A program made the translations under genes and the position numbers. Below the pieces are notes generated by a model. The model did not search any database and was not told where the DNA came from. It saw nothing but the letters and a program-made list of their open reading frames with translations. Shown here in pieces: positions 1 through 9,790 of a DNA stretch of 59,857 bases (positions are counted from its first letter, which is position 1; every line of letters starts with the position of its first letter). The stretch is taken from contig NZ_NJGE01000013.1 in the NCBI RefSeq assembly GCF_002777915.1, positions 1 through 59,857 on the forward strand, read 5' to 3'. The DNA is from Bartonella tribocorum (GTDB lineage Bacteria > Pseudomonadota > Alphaproteobacteria > Rhizobiales > Rhizobiaceae).

Positions 1-105
1 TCTCACCCTAAACAAGAGCAAATAAACGCGTCTATACAAGATGCCGAATATATTCATATCCAAGATATTGAATATGCACCAACTCAACAACAAACCGCGG
101 TGTGA
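1..105 (+). CDS. C-terminal end of an upstream gene, possibly a RecT-type phage recombinase (partial)
   Basis: An open frame runs in from the left edge without interruption and ends at a TGA at 103-105. The last 34 residues are polar and rich in Gln and Ile and end in QQQTAV. The stop is followed after one base by the ATG of the exonuclease gene (TGA-A-ATG), so the two are probably translationally coupled. In phages a lambda-type exonuclease is often paired with a single-strand annealing protein (RecT, Bet or Erf), and this tail could be that partner. This is inference from position only, because the visible piece has no diagnostic motif. Confidence 0.55.
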   Translation, partial: SHPKQEQINASIQDAEYIHIQDIEYAPTQQQTAV

Positions 106-106
106 A

Positions 107-730
107 ATGGAACAAAGAACAGCACAATGGTTTCAAGCAAGGCTAGGAAAAGTCACCGCTTCAAATATTTACAACGTTATTAGTAAAACAGCCAAGGGAA
201 CTCCTACAAGCAAATATGAAGACTATAAAATTAAACTCATTACAGAGCGTTTAACAGAAGAAGTAAGCCAATTTTATACAACGCCTGCTATGCAATGGGG
301 CATTGAACATGAAGAAGATGCCCTAAAAGAATATGCATTCATTTATGATACAGAGGTCACAGGGTGTGGTTTTATCCAACACCCCACAATCAAAATGGCT
401 GGTGCTAGTCCTGATGGGTTTGTTGGTGATGACGGTTTAGTTGAAGTCAAATGCCCACAATCACCAAACCATTTACGCTTCTTTATAGATGACAATATAA
501 AGCCTGAATATCGCGCGCAAATGCAATTCCAAATGGCTTGTACGGGACGAAAATGGTGTGATTTTATCAGTTATGACCCGCGTTTCACGAGGCAATCAAC
601 ATACTTGCGCATGAAAATCAAACGCATTCACCGTGATGAAGAACACATTGAACAGATTAATCAAGCGGTCGAAGCTTTTTTAGCAGAAATAGAACAAGAG
701 ATGCAAAAGATTTTGACAAAAGCCGCTTAA
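107..730 (+). CDS. YqaJ/lambda-exonuclease family phage recombination nuclease
   Basis: This is a 207-residue protein of the YqaJ-like viral recombinase family, a PD-(D/E)XK nuclease fold. Visible motifs are the N-terminal WFQARLGKVTASN block, WGIEHEEDALKEY, the metal-binding SPDG...LVEVKCP core (Asp, then Glu-x-Lys), and the downstream QMQFQM helix typical of lambda exonuclease relatives. Such enzymes resect one strand of double-stranded DNA to make 3' tails for an annealing protein. An ATG at 41 is in frame, but the ATG at 107 is preferred because it directly follows the stop of the upstream gene and matches the family's usual N-terminus. It belongs to the phage-type block that ends at tRNA-Thr. 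Confidence 0.85.
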   Translation: MEQRTAQWFQARLGKVTASNIYNVISKTAKGTPTSKYEDYKIKLITERLTEEVSQFYTTPAMQWGIEHEEDALKEYAFIYDTEVTGCGFIQHPTIKMAGASPDGFVGDDGLVEVKCPQSPNHLRFFIDDNIKPEYRAQMQFQMACTGRKWCDFISYDPRFTRQSTYLRMKIKRIHRDEEHIEQINQAVEAFLAEIEQEMQKILTKAA

Positions 731-806
731 CTTTATGGGGGGGCTCTCCTCCCAGCACCCCCACCCATTTAAGTAATAAGTAATATAAAAATAGAAAGAT
801 AATGAG

Positions 807-1010
807 ATGATATTTGATGATGGCGATAGATATGTAACAACCCGTGAATGTGCACAGCTTTTTAGTGTATCAACCACAACGATTCGCAATTGGGTGCTTC
901 AAGGGGAGTTTCCTCAACCTTATAAACTAGGGAGAGCAGTAAGATGGAGAAAAAAAGAGATTCTAGCTTTTACTCCAAAGAAAAATACGGAACAAATAAC
1001 AACAAATTAA
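807..1010 (+). CDS. AlpA/excisionase-like helix-turn-helix DNA-binding protein
   Basis: This is a 67-residue protein made almost wholly of a MerR-like (HTH_17) DNA-binding domain. It has the layout Y-V-T-T-x-E-C-A-x-L-F-S-V-S-x-x-T-I-R-N-W and then a basic wing, GRAVRWRKKEI. Proteins of this size and type act as excisionases (recombination directionality factors) or AlpA-like regulators in prophages and integrated islands. It lies on the same strand as the exonuclease and is the last gene before tRNA-Thr, a common integration site, which supports an excision or regulatory role. No integrase gene is visible between it and the tRNA. The exact role cannot be told from sequence. Confidence 0.75.
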   Translation: MIFDDGDRYVTTRECAQLFSVSTTTIRNWVLQGEFPQPYKLGRAVRWRKKEILAFTPKKNTEQITTN

Positions 1011-1033
1011 GTAAAATTGTATAAACCACAAGA

Positions 1034-1057
1034 GGTGGTCTAAAAGGTGGTCTGAAA
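1034..1057 (+). repeat. Two adjacent 12-bp direct repeats near the phage/tRNA boundary
   Basis: Two head-to-tail copies, GGTGGTCTAAAA and GGTGGTCTGAAA, differ at one base. They lie between the HTH gene and the 3' end of tRNA-Thr. Short tandem repeats next to an attachment site often bind integrase arm domains or an excisionase, so this is a candidate arm-type site. The function is inference. Confidence 0.4.
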
Positions 1058-1108
1058 ATTACTGTTTAAAGGAAAATCTATATATTTTAATACGTTAAGG
1101 ACAAAAAA

Positions 1109-1184
<76 letters not shown>

Positions 1185-1383
1185 GCAACCACGTAGGAGT
1201 TAGCACAAACTCACAAAAAGGAAAACAGAAAATTATCAATTTTTGTACATATTAAAAGAAAATTATATAAAAAATAAAAATAATCAGCCTATTTCTTTTT
1301 TAGCACTTTTTACAGCAACTTTGAATTATCCTTATGTTGATATCTTATAGAATCTGATGATAACTGATATTTTCATTCTTGAA

Positions 1384-2742
1384 TTAAGAATCTGAAGAAG
1401 TTGGTTGCTGAGAAAGATATTTCTCTAGCCAATGGATATTATAATTACCATCAGCAACATCTTGATTATTAATGAGATCGCGGAAGAGAGGTAATGTGGT
1501 TTTGATCCCATCAACGACAAATTCATCTAAAGCACGCCGTAAACGCATCATACATTCTAAACGGGTACGTCCATGAACAATCAGTTTTCCAATCATACTA
1601 TCATAATAAGGAGGAATCCGATAACCTGAATAAGCACCTGAATCAACACGAATTCCTAACCCTCCAGGAGTATGAAAATGTGTAATGGTTCCCGGTGATG
1701 GCGTGAAGGTAAGAGGATCTTCAGCATTAATACGGCATTCAATGGCATGACCCGAAAAACAAACATCATCTTGTGTCACTGAAAGCTTACAGCCTGATGC
1801 AATATGAATTTGTTCATGAACTAAATCTATACCTGTAATTGCTTCAGTTACAGGATGCTCAACTTGTAAACGCGTATTCATTTCAATGAAATAAAATTCA
1901 CCATTTTCATAAAGAAATTCAATGGTGCCAGCCCCACGGTATCCAAGCTGCGCACAGGCATCTGCAACAATACTACCAATTTTTTTCCGTTCAGTTTCAT
2001 TAAGAGCAGGTGATGTAGCTTCTTCCCATACTTTTTGATGCCGTCGTTGAAGAGAACAATCGCGTTCTCCCAAATGAATAGCATTTCCCACACCATCACC
2101 TATGACTTGAATTTCAATATGACGGGGTTTTTCTAAATATTTTTCTATATAAACAGCATCATCACCGAAAGCTGCTTTTGCTTCTGAACGCGTTGTTTTA
2201 AGAGCTATAGAAAATTCCTGTTCTGAATGAACGACTTTCATACCACGTCCACCACCACCGGCAGATGCTTTGATAATAACGGGATAACCAATTTCACGAG
2301 CAGTGCGTAAAGCATCTGATTCTTCACTAACAGCTCCATCTGAACCAGGAACGACAGGAATACCAAGTTTTTTGGCAGTTTTTTTTGCCTCAATTTTATC
2401 ACCCATGATTCGAATATGAGCGGCTGTTGGACCGATGAATGTAATATCATGGGCTTCTAAAACATCTGCAAACTTTGCATTTTCAGAAAGAAAGCCATAA
2501 CCTGGATGAACTGCATCAGCTCCTGTAATTTCACAAGCAGCAATAATTTGCTGAATACTCAAATAAGAATCGCGAGCGGGAGGAGGGCCAATACAGACAC
2601 TTTCATCAGCAAGACGAACATGCATTGCGTCTGCATCAGCTGTCGAATGAACAGCTACGGTTTTTATGCCAAGTTCTTTACATGCGCGTAAAACACGAAG
2701 AGCAATTTCTCCTCGATTGGCAATGAGGATTTTTCGAATCAT
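1384..2742 (-). CDS. accC: Acetyl-CoA carboxylase, biotin carboxylase subunit
   Basis: At 452 residues this matches the usual AccC length. It carboxylates the biotin of AccB with bicarbonate and ATP, the first half-reaction of malonyl-CoA formation for fatty-acid synthesis. Visible features are the start [17 protein letters not shown], the ATP-grasp glycine-rich loop [12 protein letters not shown], the catalytic-site stretch [16 protein letters not shown] and the biotin carboxylase C-terminal domain. It lies 14 bp downstream of accB on the same strand, so the two almost certainly form one transcript. Confidence 0.98.
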   Translation of the reverse strand: MIRKILIANRGEIALRVLRACKELGIKTVAVHSTADADAMHVRLADESVCIGPPPARDSYLSIQQIIAACEITGADAVHPGYGFLSENAKFADVLEAHDITFIGPTAAHIRIMGDKIEAKKTAKKLGIPVVPGSDGAVSEESDALRTAREIGYPVIIKASAGGGGRGMKVVHSEQEFSIALKTTRSEAKAAFGDDAVYIEKYLEKPRHIEIQVIGDGVGNAIHLGERDCSLQRRHQKVWEEATSPALNETERKKIGSIVADACAQLGYRGAGTIEFLYENGEFYFIEMNTRLQVEHPVTEAITGIDLVHEQIHIASGCKLSVTQDDVCFSGHAIECRINAEDPLTFTPSPGTITHFHTPGGLGIRVDSGAYSGYRIPPYYDSMIGKLIVHGRTRLECMMRLRRALDEFVVDGIKTTLPLFRDLINNQDVADGNYNIHWLEKYLSQQPTSSDS

Positions 2743-2756
2743 AGTTGCCCCTCGCT

Positions 2757-3254
2757 TTATTCAACAATAATAAGTGGTTCACCAAACTCAACAGGTTGGC
2801 CATCTTTGACAAGAACAGTTGTTACTTTGCCTGAGCGCGGTGATGAAATTTGATTCATCGTTTTCATGGCTTCAATGATCAGTAATGTCTCTCCTTCAGA
2901 AACATTTTGCCCTACTTCTACAAATGGTTGCGCACCTGGTGAAGGAGCAAGATAAGCTGTTCCAACCATTGGAGAGGTTATTGTATTTTTTGATTTATCT
3001 TCTTGGAAAGGTTGTATGGGAGATTCGGTTGTTGGGATTGAAGATGTGACAGAAAAGCTAGGGGTAGCAACAGGTGAATAAATTGTTCGTTCGGAAGAAG
3101 TTGAGGTATTTTGGCGTGAAACACAAATACGAAGCTCTCCTTGTTCAACTTCAATATTCGTTAAATTTGTATCATTCAAAATTTCAGCAAGATCACGAAT
3201 AATTTTCGTATCAATTGCGGTATATTTTGCCGAATCTATTTTTTTTGTTGCCAT
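2757..3254 (-). CDS. accB: Acetyl-CoA carboxylase, biotin carboxyl carrier protein
   Basis: This is a 165-residue BCCP. An N-terminal segment of about 50 residues and a Ser/Thr/Pro-rich linker precede a C-terminal biotinyl domain with the modification motif EAMKTMN, whose Lys carries biotin. An upstream in-frame ATG would add 12 residues. The start at 3254 is preferred because AAGGAG lies 11 bases before it and the sequence [15 protein letters not shown] resembles family N-termini. It is followed directly by accC. Many Rhizobiales carry aroQ just upstream of accB, but the 254-bp gap to the next gene shows no such gene. Confidence 0.97.
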   Translation of the reverse strand: MATKKIDSAKYTAIDTKIIRDLAEILNDTNLTNIEVEQGELRICVSRQNTSTSSERTIYSPVATPSFSVTSSIPTTESPIQPFQEDKSKNTITSPMVGTAYLAPSPGAQPFVEVGQNVSEGETLLIIEAMKTMNQISSPRSGKVTTVLVKDGQPVEFGEPLIIVE

Positions 3255-3508
3255 TTTATTTCTAACTCCTTGATCAATGAAGATCGTCATATTATCTCAT
3301 TTTATGACTGAATATCTCTAGATTAGGGATGATATCTTTTAAGGCTTTAAAGATATTTATTTCCTTTAAGTCATTATACTTTGCAATTTTAAACTCGTAT
3401 CTGCTTTACGTAAAATTGCACTTATAAGCCTGTTGTCAAAAAAGAGAAAGCATAAAATCACTTCATTTACAGTATTCTTCTAAAACGGATCAGGTATAGA
3501 ATAGCTCT

Positions 3509-4381
3509 TCACTGTGTATTGTCTATCGCTTGTTTTAGCATATCTTGGCTGGCTGCACCGATGAGTATTGTATCACCGATAATATAAGAAGGTGTTCCCG
3601 TAATATGAAGTTTAGAGGCAATTTGAATATTTTTTTTAAAGGCGTTTTGCAGATCAGGATCTTTTATTGCGTTACGGAGTTTTTTTTCATCTACTCCTAA
3701 TGAAACAGCTATTTTTATAGCTTTAGCTTCATTCATTCGCCCCTGATGCATTAAAAGAGCTTTGTGAAACTGTGGATATTTTTCTGGAAATTGTTTTCGA
3801 AATGCATAAGCAACAGTATGAACCGCTATAGAATCGGGTCCTAAAATTGGCAAATCCTTGATAATAACCTGTAAATCTGGGTATTCTTTTATCAAGTTTT
3901 CTATATCTGAATAGGAACTTTTACAATGCTGACAGTTGTAATCAAAAAAATCAACAAGGATTTTTTTACCATTGGGATTGCCTAAAACAGCGTCATGAGG
4001 AGAGTGAAAAATCTCCTTTTCTAATAAATGGATGACAGAGGTTTGTCTTTGTCTTTCGTATTCGTTTTGTTTTTCTAGTTTGTCTTGAAGGATAAGCTGC
4101 ATTTCAATCATAATTTCTGGATGAGTAAGAAGATACTCTCTCACAATTTGTTGAATATGTTGCGAATCAATATGGGGTGTAACTTTTTCTTTAAGCTTAG
4201 ATAAAAAATTAGAATCTTCCAGAAGTTGTATTTTTAAATTTTCTAAATTCAAATGGTTTACTGTTTTAGGGTGTGATGTTGCGTTTGATAAAGAAGGGAA
4301 AAAAAATAAAATGCTCAATGTAACAGGGACTAAAATTTTTGAAACAAGTGTTACTTTTGAGTTTTGAGGTTGGTGAGTCAT
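3509..4381 (-). CDS. DsbA-family periplasmic thiol-disulfide oxidoreductase
   Basis: This 290-residue protein has an N-terminal hydrophobic signal or anchor (about residues 13-33), a helical region (about 45-115) and a thioredoxin fold with a CQHC active site at about 150-153. The cis-proline loop TGTPSYIIG comes later. The layout, with a helical N-terminal region before a DsbA-type domain, resembles Com1/ScsC-like proteins, where that region can drive oligomerisation. It probably forms or isomerises disulfides in envelope proteins. It is divergent from glpD. Whether it is an oxidase or an isomerase cannot be decided from the CxxC motif alone. Confidence 0.85.
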   Translation of the reverse strand: MTHQPQNSKVTLVSKILVPVTLSILFFFPSLSNATSHPKTVNHLNLENLKIQLLEDSNFLSKLKEKVTPHIDSQHIQQIVREYLLTHPEIMIEMQLILQDKLEKQNEYERQRQTSVIHLLEKEIFHSPHDAVLGNPNGKKILVDFFDYNCQHCKSSYSDIENLIKEYPDLQVIIKDLPILGPDSIAVHTVAYAFRKQFPEKYPQFHKALLMHQGRMNEAKAIKIAVSLGVDEKKLRNAIKDPDLQNAFKKNIQIASKLHITGTPSYIIGDTILIGAASQDMLKQAIDNTQ

Positions 4382-4707
4382 CTGTATCCCTTCATATTTT
4401 CTATTGTGTTATTGAGTGAACTATATGAAAAGCGTTATCTATGTGCAATAAAGCATTAGCTATAGTGTGCATTCACGAATGAGCAAAAACATCAATTTTT
4501 CTCTAAAAAACTTTATATGATGCACATTTGCAAAGATTATGCCTCTGGAGGATAAAAAAATTCTTTTTAATTTGTCAAATGTTGTTTTGATAAAAGGGGG
4601 TCAAAAAGCTTTTTATGCCTATTGATTGTGGAGAAAAGCAGGTTGATAATACAATAAAGCGCACTTTTACTGTTGCTTTGTTGAGTCGTGTAAAACAAAA
4701 TTAAATA
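4382..4707 (+). other. Intergenic region between the divergent DsbA-like gene and glpD
   Basis: These 326 bp hold no credible ORF. They must contain the promoters of two divergent genes, but I cannot point to a well-spaced -35/-10 pair with confidence. No RNA gene or strong hairpin was seen. Confidence 0.6.
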
Positions 4708-6237
4708 ATGAAAAGTAAAATTATGAAAACCACAACACATTATGAGCTGTTTATCATTGGGGGAGGAATAAATGGTTGTGGATTGGCAAGAGATGCAGCT
4801 GGACGCGGTTTTAAAGTGGGATTAGCTGAAATGAATGATCTTGCATCGGGAACATCAAGTACATCAACAAAGCTTATTCATGGTGGTCTTCGTTATCTTG
4901 AACACTATGAGTTCAAACTTGTTCGTGAAGCACTAAAAGAACGTGAAATCATTTTACGTATGGCTCCCCATATTGTACGTCCTTTGCGTTTTCTTCTTCC
5001 TTATCATAAGGAATTGCGTCCTGCTTGGATGTTGCGTTTTGGGCTTTTTATTTATGATTATTTAGGAAAATGGAATCAGAAATTATGGCGCAGTAAAACG
5101 ATTAATTTTTCAAAAAAGTTCTGCTCTATATTAAAGAAAGAATATCAGAGAGGTTTTGAATATTCCGATGCAAGAGTAGATGATGCCCGTTTGGTTATTG
5201 CCAATGCGCGTGATGCAGAAAAGTGCGGAGCCGATATAAAAGTACGGACAAAAGTTCTCTCTTTAAAAAAAGAAGACGAAAAATGGCGTATTGTTTTACA
5301 AGACAAGTTAAATGGTAAAGAATACTGTGTTACAGCTTCTTATATTGCGAATATGACAGGCCCATGGATTGATCATGTTTTGACAAGCGTATTAGATTGT
5401 AAAGAACATCCACCAGTACGGCTTGTTAGAGGTTCTCATATTTTGGTTCCCAAGCTTTATACGCATGATCGTGCTTATATTTTTCAAAATGGCGATGGAC
5501 GTATTATATTTGCGATTCCGTATCAAGAAGATTTTACCTTGCTTGGAACAACAGATTGTAATTATCGTGGCGATCCAGCTGACGTTCATATTACTGATAC
5601 AGAGATTCGTTATATTTGCGCAGCAGCCAGTGAATATTTTATACAACCAGTGTCGCCTAAAACTGTTGTTTGGTCTTACTCTGGCGTTCGTCCACTCTAT
5701 GATGATGGATCTTCAAAAGCACAAGAAATTACGCGCGATTATGTTTTAAAAGAAATGGGAACAGAAAATACACCAAAGATTCTTAATCTTTATGGTGGAA
5801 AAATTACAACTTATCGTAAATTAGCTGAAGATGCGATGAAATTTGTTGAGAAAGCGCTTGGTAAAAAGGGAGCATCATGGACGGCTAATGCAGTACTTCC
5901 AGGAGGTGATTTCCCTTATAACCAATTAAATACGATCGAAAATAGGATTGCTCTTTTGACGCCAGATTTAGATGCTTTTACACATCGCAGACTTGCACGT
6001 TCCTATGGTACGGAAGCATTGATGATATTTGCAAATGGTAAGGCCGATAGAGGAAAAGATTTTGGGCATGGGCTTTATGAAATAGAAGTAAAATGGTTGA
6101 TGGAAAAGGAATGGGCTCAAACATGTGAAGATGTGTTATGGCGTCGTTCAAAACTTGGACTTTTCTTTAATGAGCAAGAGGTTGATACTCTTTCTTCCTA
6201 TATGAAAAGCCAAAAAGAAATTGAAAAACATTTATAG
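4708..6237 (+). CDS. glpD: Aerobic glycerol-3-phosphate dehydrogenase
   Basis: This 509-residue FAD enzyme oxidises sn-glycerol 3-phosphate to dihydroxyacetone phosphate at the inner membrane and passes electrons to quinone. The N-terminal dinucleotide-binding motif FIIGGGINGCGLARDAAGRG is followed by GTSSTSTKLIHGGLRYLE, a family signature. The C-terminal domain (about residue 385 onward) is typical of GlpD. An alternative ATG five codons downstream (4723) starts MKTTTHYELF; neither start has a strong ribosome binding site. No glycerol uptake or kinase gene is adjacent. Confidence 0.96.
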   Translation: MKSKIMKTTTHYELFIIGGGINGCGLARDAAGRGFKVGLAEMNDLASGTSSTSTKLIHGGLRYLEHYEFKLVREALKEREIILRMAPHIVRPLRFLLPYHKELRPAWMLRFGLFIYDYLGKWNQKLWRSKTINFSKKFCSILKKEYQRGFEYSDARVDDARLVIANARDAEKCGADIKVRTKVLSLKKEDEKWRIVLQDKLNGKEYCVTASYIANMTGPWIDHVLTSVLDCKEHPPVRLVRGSHILVPKLYTHDRAYIFQNGDGRIIFAIPYQEDFTLLGTTDCNYRGDPADVHITDTEIRYICAAASEYFIQPVSPKTVVWSYSGVRPLYDDGSSKAQEITRDYVLKEMGTENTPKILNLYGGKITTYRKLAEDAMKFVEKALGKKGASWTANAVLPGGDFPYNQLNTIENRIALLTPDLDAFTHRRLARSYGTEALMIFANGKADRGKDFGHGLYEIEVKWLMEKEWAQTCEDVLWRRSKLGLFFNEQEVDTLSSYMKSQKEIEKHL

Positions 6238-6904
6238 TCGTTTAGCTTTACAGATTTTATCTGCGATGTTGTATATTTTTCTTTAGAAGATATCGATATA
6301 AGCCATACAGGTTAAAAAGACAGTGATTGTCTATAGTTTTAATTTAATTTTTTGCAACAATCATAAAGTAGCAAAATTGGGTGGAATATTTAGAATGAAA
6401 TTTGCCTATCCTATGAAAGAAAAATCCAAGAAATATTACTACGAAAAACGCATTGAAAGAAGGTAATTTATAATCGGATCGTATGGAATAAGAAATCTTT
6501 GTTTTTATTAGAGGAGAAATAAAAGCACTTTTGTTTCACAATAAAGTGAAAAGGCTAAAGAAAATTAAGCCTACCATGAAAGGTTGTTAATGTTTTAGTT
6601 TATTATTTTAAACTTTGTGCTGAAATATATAACGATAGAAGATTAATGGGCTGTAACAAGAACTTTCAAATGTTTATTTATATTACAGAAAATGATTTCT
6701 TTTGTCATGTTTATATATCTGAGCATGACTCTATGAGAAGTATCGTTTAATATGGTTGATTATTATAATCCTTTATATAAATTGAATAAAGGGACTGTTA
6801 TTATCTCATAATGGTCTCAGAGAATCAAACTTTTTATAAACTAAAGTTTAAGTATTTTTTTCTGTATAAAGAGAGAGCTATAGGGATATAAGAACAGTGC
6901 CCTT
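6238..6904 (+). other. Non-coding gap between glpD and dusA
   Basis: These 667 AT-rich bp hold only very short ORFs, such as a 23-codon one from 6395, without family resemblance. I see no tRNA, repeat or clear decayed gene. Confidence 0.6.
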
Positions 6905-7888
6905 ATGATATTTTATAATCTTCCATCGCCTGTAAAGTTTGCAGTAGCACCAATGTTGGACTGGACAGACCGGCATTGCAGATTTTTTTATCGCCTTTTA
7001 ACAAAAAAAGCGCTCCTTTATACGGAAATGATGGTAGCAGATGCTATCATTTATGGTGTTCGCGAACAATTGTTGGCTTTTAACCATAAAGAATGTCCAG
7101 TTGCATTACAATTAGGGGGGGCAGATCCGAAAAAGTTGGCAGAGGCTGCACGGATTGTTGAAGATTTTGGTTATAACGAGATAAATCTCAATGTTGGTTG
7201 CCCATCAAATCGTGTTCAGGCAGGTGTATTTGGGGCTTGTTTGATGTTACATCCTGATATTGTAGCAAATGCTGTAGAGGCAATGAAACGAGTGGTTATG
7301 ATACCTGTAACGGTCAAATGTCGAATTGGAGTAGATGAACAAGATGAAGAATTAGCGTTAGATCTTTTAGCGGATAAAGTTTGGGATGCAGGGTGTGATG
7401 CCCTTTGGGTCCATGCGCGCAAAGCGTGGTTAAAAGGATTAAGCCCGAAAGAAAATCGCAATATTCCGCCCCTTAATTATGAAAGAGTTTATAAATTAAA
7501 ACGTAAATATCCTCATAAATTCATTGGGATAAATGGTGGAATTAAATCAATTGATGAAATCAAAGAACACTTGATTTTCTGTGATGCTGCCATGGTTGGT
7601 CGCCAAGTTTATCATGATCCAACTTTGTTAAAACATATCGATCTTGAACTCTATGGGGAGTCGCAGAATAATTTGAGTGAAAGTGATCTTATTGAAACCA
7701 TGTGTGATTATGCGACGCGACATATTGCATCAGGAGGGCGGCTTTCTCATGTGACACGTCACATGATTGGTTTATTTCATGGGCGGAGTGGGGCACGTCG
7801 ATGGCGGCAAATATTATCAAATGATGCAACAAAACCAAATGCGGATATATATATTTTAAAAGAAGCTTTTTCCGCTCTCATTGGATAA
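6905..7888 (+). CDS. dusA: tRNA-dihydrouridine synthase A
   Basis: This 327-residue FMN-dependent TIM-barrel enzyme reduces uridines in the tRNA D-loop. Family marks are the start FAVAPMLDWTDRHCRFFYR, the LNVGCPSNRVQAGVFGACLM active-site segment with its catalytic Cys, VKCRIGVDEQDE, and WVHARKAWLKGLSPKENR. The length and the tail (HMIGLFHGRSGARRWRQ) fit DusA rather than DusB or DusC. It stands alone between two long non-coding gaps. Confidence 0.97.
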   Translation: MIFYNLPSPVKFAVAPMLDWTDRHCRFFYRLLTKKALLYTEMMVADAIIYGVREQLLAFNHKECPVALQLGGADPKKLAEAARIVEDFGYNEINLNVGCPSNRVQAGVFGACLMLHPDIVANAVEAMKRVVMIPVTVKCRIGVDEQDEELALDLLADKVWDAGCDALWVHARKAWLKGLSPKENRNIPPLNYERVYKLKRKYPHKFIGINGGIKSIDEIKEHLIFCDAAMVGRQVYHDPTLLKHIDLELYGESQNNLSESDLIETMCDYATRHIASGGRLSHVTRHMIGLFHGRSGARRWRQILSNDATKPNADIYILKEAFSALIG

Positions 7889-8241
7889 CAGCTCAGCAAT
7901 TAATATATGTTAAAGTTGATGTCCTTTGTGCTTTGTTTCTTTTGCAAGGATTTTAGGCACTTCGATTTTATAACTCTTTTGTTATAGTAATTTATTTAAG
8001 CGGCATGCTGATTGCGCTTATTAGATAGAAAATAGGTAAAGGATATCGTGTAAAGGCAATTATAAGATATTGATGATATTTAGAATCTTGCATGTTTATT
8101 GTAGAAAATAGAATATAAAAATCATCGCTTTTATAATATTTAATATTTTTAAAACACTGTCTAAAAAAGCAATAAATTATTCATACCCTATCTATATGAC
8201 GTGATTTTCATTAAACATTGTAGATTTTAAAAGGTATCTTC
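7889..8241 (+). other. Non-coding gap between dusA and cobT
   Basis: This 353-bp AT-rich stretch has no credible ORF. I looked for a cobalamin riboswitch ahead of cobT and could not recognise its conserved B12-box elements. Confidence 0.55.
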
Positions 8242-9249
8242 ATGACCGTTAGTCCATTTGATGATTTTCGTGCTTTGCTTACAAATTTACCTGTTGCTGA
8301 TGAGTTTTCTATAATTTTGGCTAAAAAGCGGCAAGAAAACTTAACAAAAGCGCGAGGAGCATTAGGGAAACTGGGAGATATTGCTGTTTGGTATGCGGGG
8401 TGGAGAGGTACAGAAAAACCTATTGTAACGCGACCTTTGGTCGCTATCTTTTCTGGAAACCATGGTATCGTAGAAGAGAATGTTACGCCATTTCCACAAT
8501 CTATGACACAAAAGATGGTAGAAAATTTTGCATCTGGTGGTGCCGCTATCAACCAAATTTGTATAGCTTATGATCTTGGATTAAAAATATTTGATTTAGC
8601 ATTGGAATATCCAACAATGAATATTACAAAGGATGCCGCAATGGATGAGCGGAGTGCGGCTGCTACAATGGCATTTGGTATGGAATCTATTGCTGGTGGG
8701 ACAGACCTTTTATGTATCGGTGAAATGGGGATTGGCAATACAACAATAGCTTCAGCTTTATGTTTAGCATTATTTGGAGGCGAAGTTGAAGAGTGGACAG
8801 GAAATGGTATGGAATCGGAAGGTGATTTTTATCAGCGTAAAATAGCAGCGATTAAGACAGCCGTTGCTTTACATAAGGAGCATTTTAATGATCCTTTTGA
8901 GATAATGCGTCGCTTAGGAGGACGTGAAATTGCTGCTATGGTCGGTGCTATTTTAGCTGCAAGAATGGAAAAAATACCCGTTATTTTAGATGGTTTTGTA
9001 GCAACAGCAGCAGCTGCTATCCTTTATAAAATGCATCCAAGAGCGCTTGAACATACCCTTGTTGGACATGCTTCTTCTGAGAAAGCTCATCGGAAGCTTT
9101 TAAGAAAAATTGGCAAAGAACCACTTCTGGATTTGGGAATGCGCCTTGGTGAAGGGACAGGAGCCGCTATGGCTGCTGGTATCGTCAAAGCTGCTGTTTT
9201 AACACATGCGCAAATGGCGGTTTGGGAACAAGAAAGTTTGAATACCTAA
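8242..9249 (+). CDS. cobT: Nicotinate-nucleotide:dimethylbenzimidazole phosphoribosyltransferase
   Basis: This 335-residue CobT homologue transfers phosphoribose from nicotinate mononucleotide to 5,6-dimethylbenzimidazole, giving alpha-ribazole phosphate, the lower ligand of cobalamin. Visible signatures are FSGNHGIVEENVTPFPQ, GEMGIGNTTIASAL, the core LDGFVATAAAAIL and RLGEGTGAAMA, whose Glu at about 304 is the expected catalytic base. No other cobalamin gene lies nearby, so it probably serves salvage or lower-ligand exchange rather than de novo synthesis. The next gene is a convergent Lrp-type regulator. Confidence 0.95.
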   Translation: MTVSPFDDFRALLTNLPVADEFSIILAKKRQENLTKARGALGKLGDIAVWYAGWRGTEKPIVTRPLVAIFSGNHGIVEENVTPFPQSMTQKMVENFASGGAAINQICIAYDLGLKIFDLALEYPTMNITKDAAMDERSAAATMAFGMESIAGGTDLLCIGEMGIGNTTIASALCLALFGGEVEEWTGNGMESEGDFYQRKIAAIKTAVALHKEHFNDPFEIMRRLGGREIAAMVGAILAARMEKIPVILDGFVATAAAAILYKMHPRALEHTLVGHASSEKAHRKLLRKIGKEPLLDLGMRLGEGTGAAMAAGIVKAAVLTHAQMAVWEQESLNT

Positions 9250-9277
9250 AGGATGATGAGAAGGATATACAAAACTC

Positions 9278-9769
9278 TTAAGAACTTTGTTCATTCGCCT
9301 TTTCGTGTAATTTAATATAATTAAGTGGAAGTTCTGTTGTATATTTAATTTGTTCCATTGCAAAAGAAGATGAAACATCACGGATGTCAATTTTAGAAAT
9401 TAATTTTTTATAAAAAAGATCATAAGCTTCAATATCGGGAACAACGACACGCAATAAATAGTCGATATCTCCACTCATTCGATAAAATTCAATGACCTCA
9501 CGGAATTCTTGCACAATTTTTGAAAAACGCTTAAACCATTCATGACTATGGGTGTTTGTTCGAATAGAAACAAAAACAGTAACGTGCGCATTTACTTTTT
9601 CTGGAGAAAGAACGGCAACGCGACGCTGAATAACGCCATCTTCTTCAAGTTTTTGAATTCTACGCCAGCAAGGGGTGGTCGAAAGTCCTATTTTTTTAGC
9701 AATATCAGCGACAGACAGTGTCGCATTTTCTTGAAGAAGATGTAAAATTTTTCGGTCAAGACGATCCAT
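9278..9769 (-). CDS. Lrp/AsnC-family transcriptional regulator
   Basis: This 163-residue protein has an N-terminal winged HTH (LDRKILHLLQENATLSVADIAKKIGLS, followed by CWRRIQKLEEDGVI) and a C-terminal RAM/AsnC ligand-binding domain (about 70-150) with the GDIDYLLRVVVPDIEAYD segment. Such proteins sense amino acids as octamers and control transport and metabolism. The ATG at 9769 is chosen over an in-frame TTG at 9781 because it gives the usual family start and has a GAGA-type element just upstream. Its target is unknown; an amino-acid uptake operon lies further along the window but is not adjacent. Confidence 0.92.
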   Translation of the reverse strand: MDRLDRKILHLLQENATLSVADIAKKIGLSTTPCWRRIQKLEEDGVIQRRVAVLSPEKVNAHVTVFVSIRTNTHSHEWFKRFSKIVQEFREVIEFYRMSGDIDYLLRVVVPDIEAYDLFYKKLISKIDIRDVSSSFAMEQIKYTTELPLNYIKLHEKANEQSS

Positions 9770-9790
9770 ATTTTTTCTCAATATCTTAAT

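Noticed and set aside
7889-8241. Cobalamin riboswitch ahead of cobT
   Set aside because: I could not find the B12-box or the other conserved riboswitch elements in the leader.
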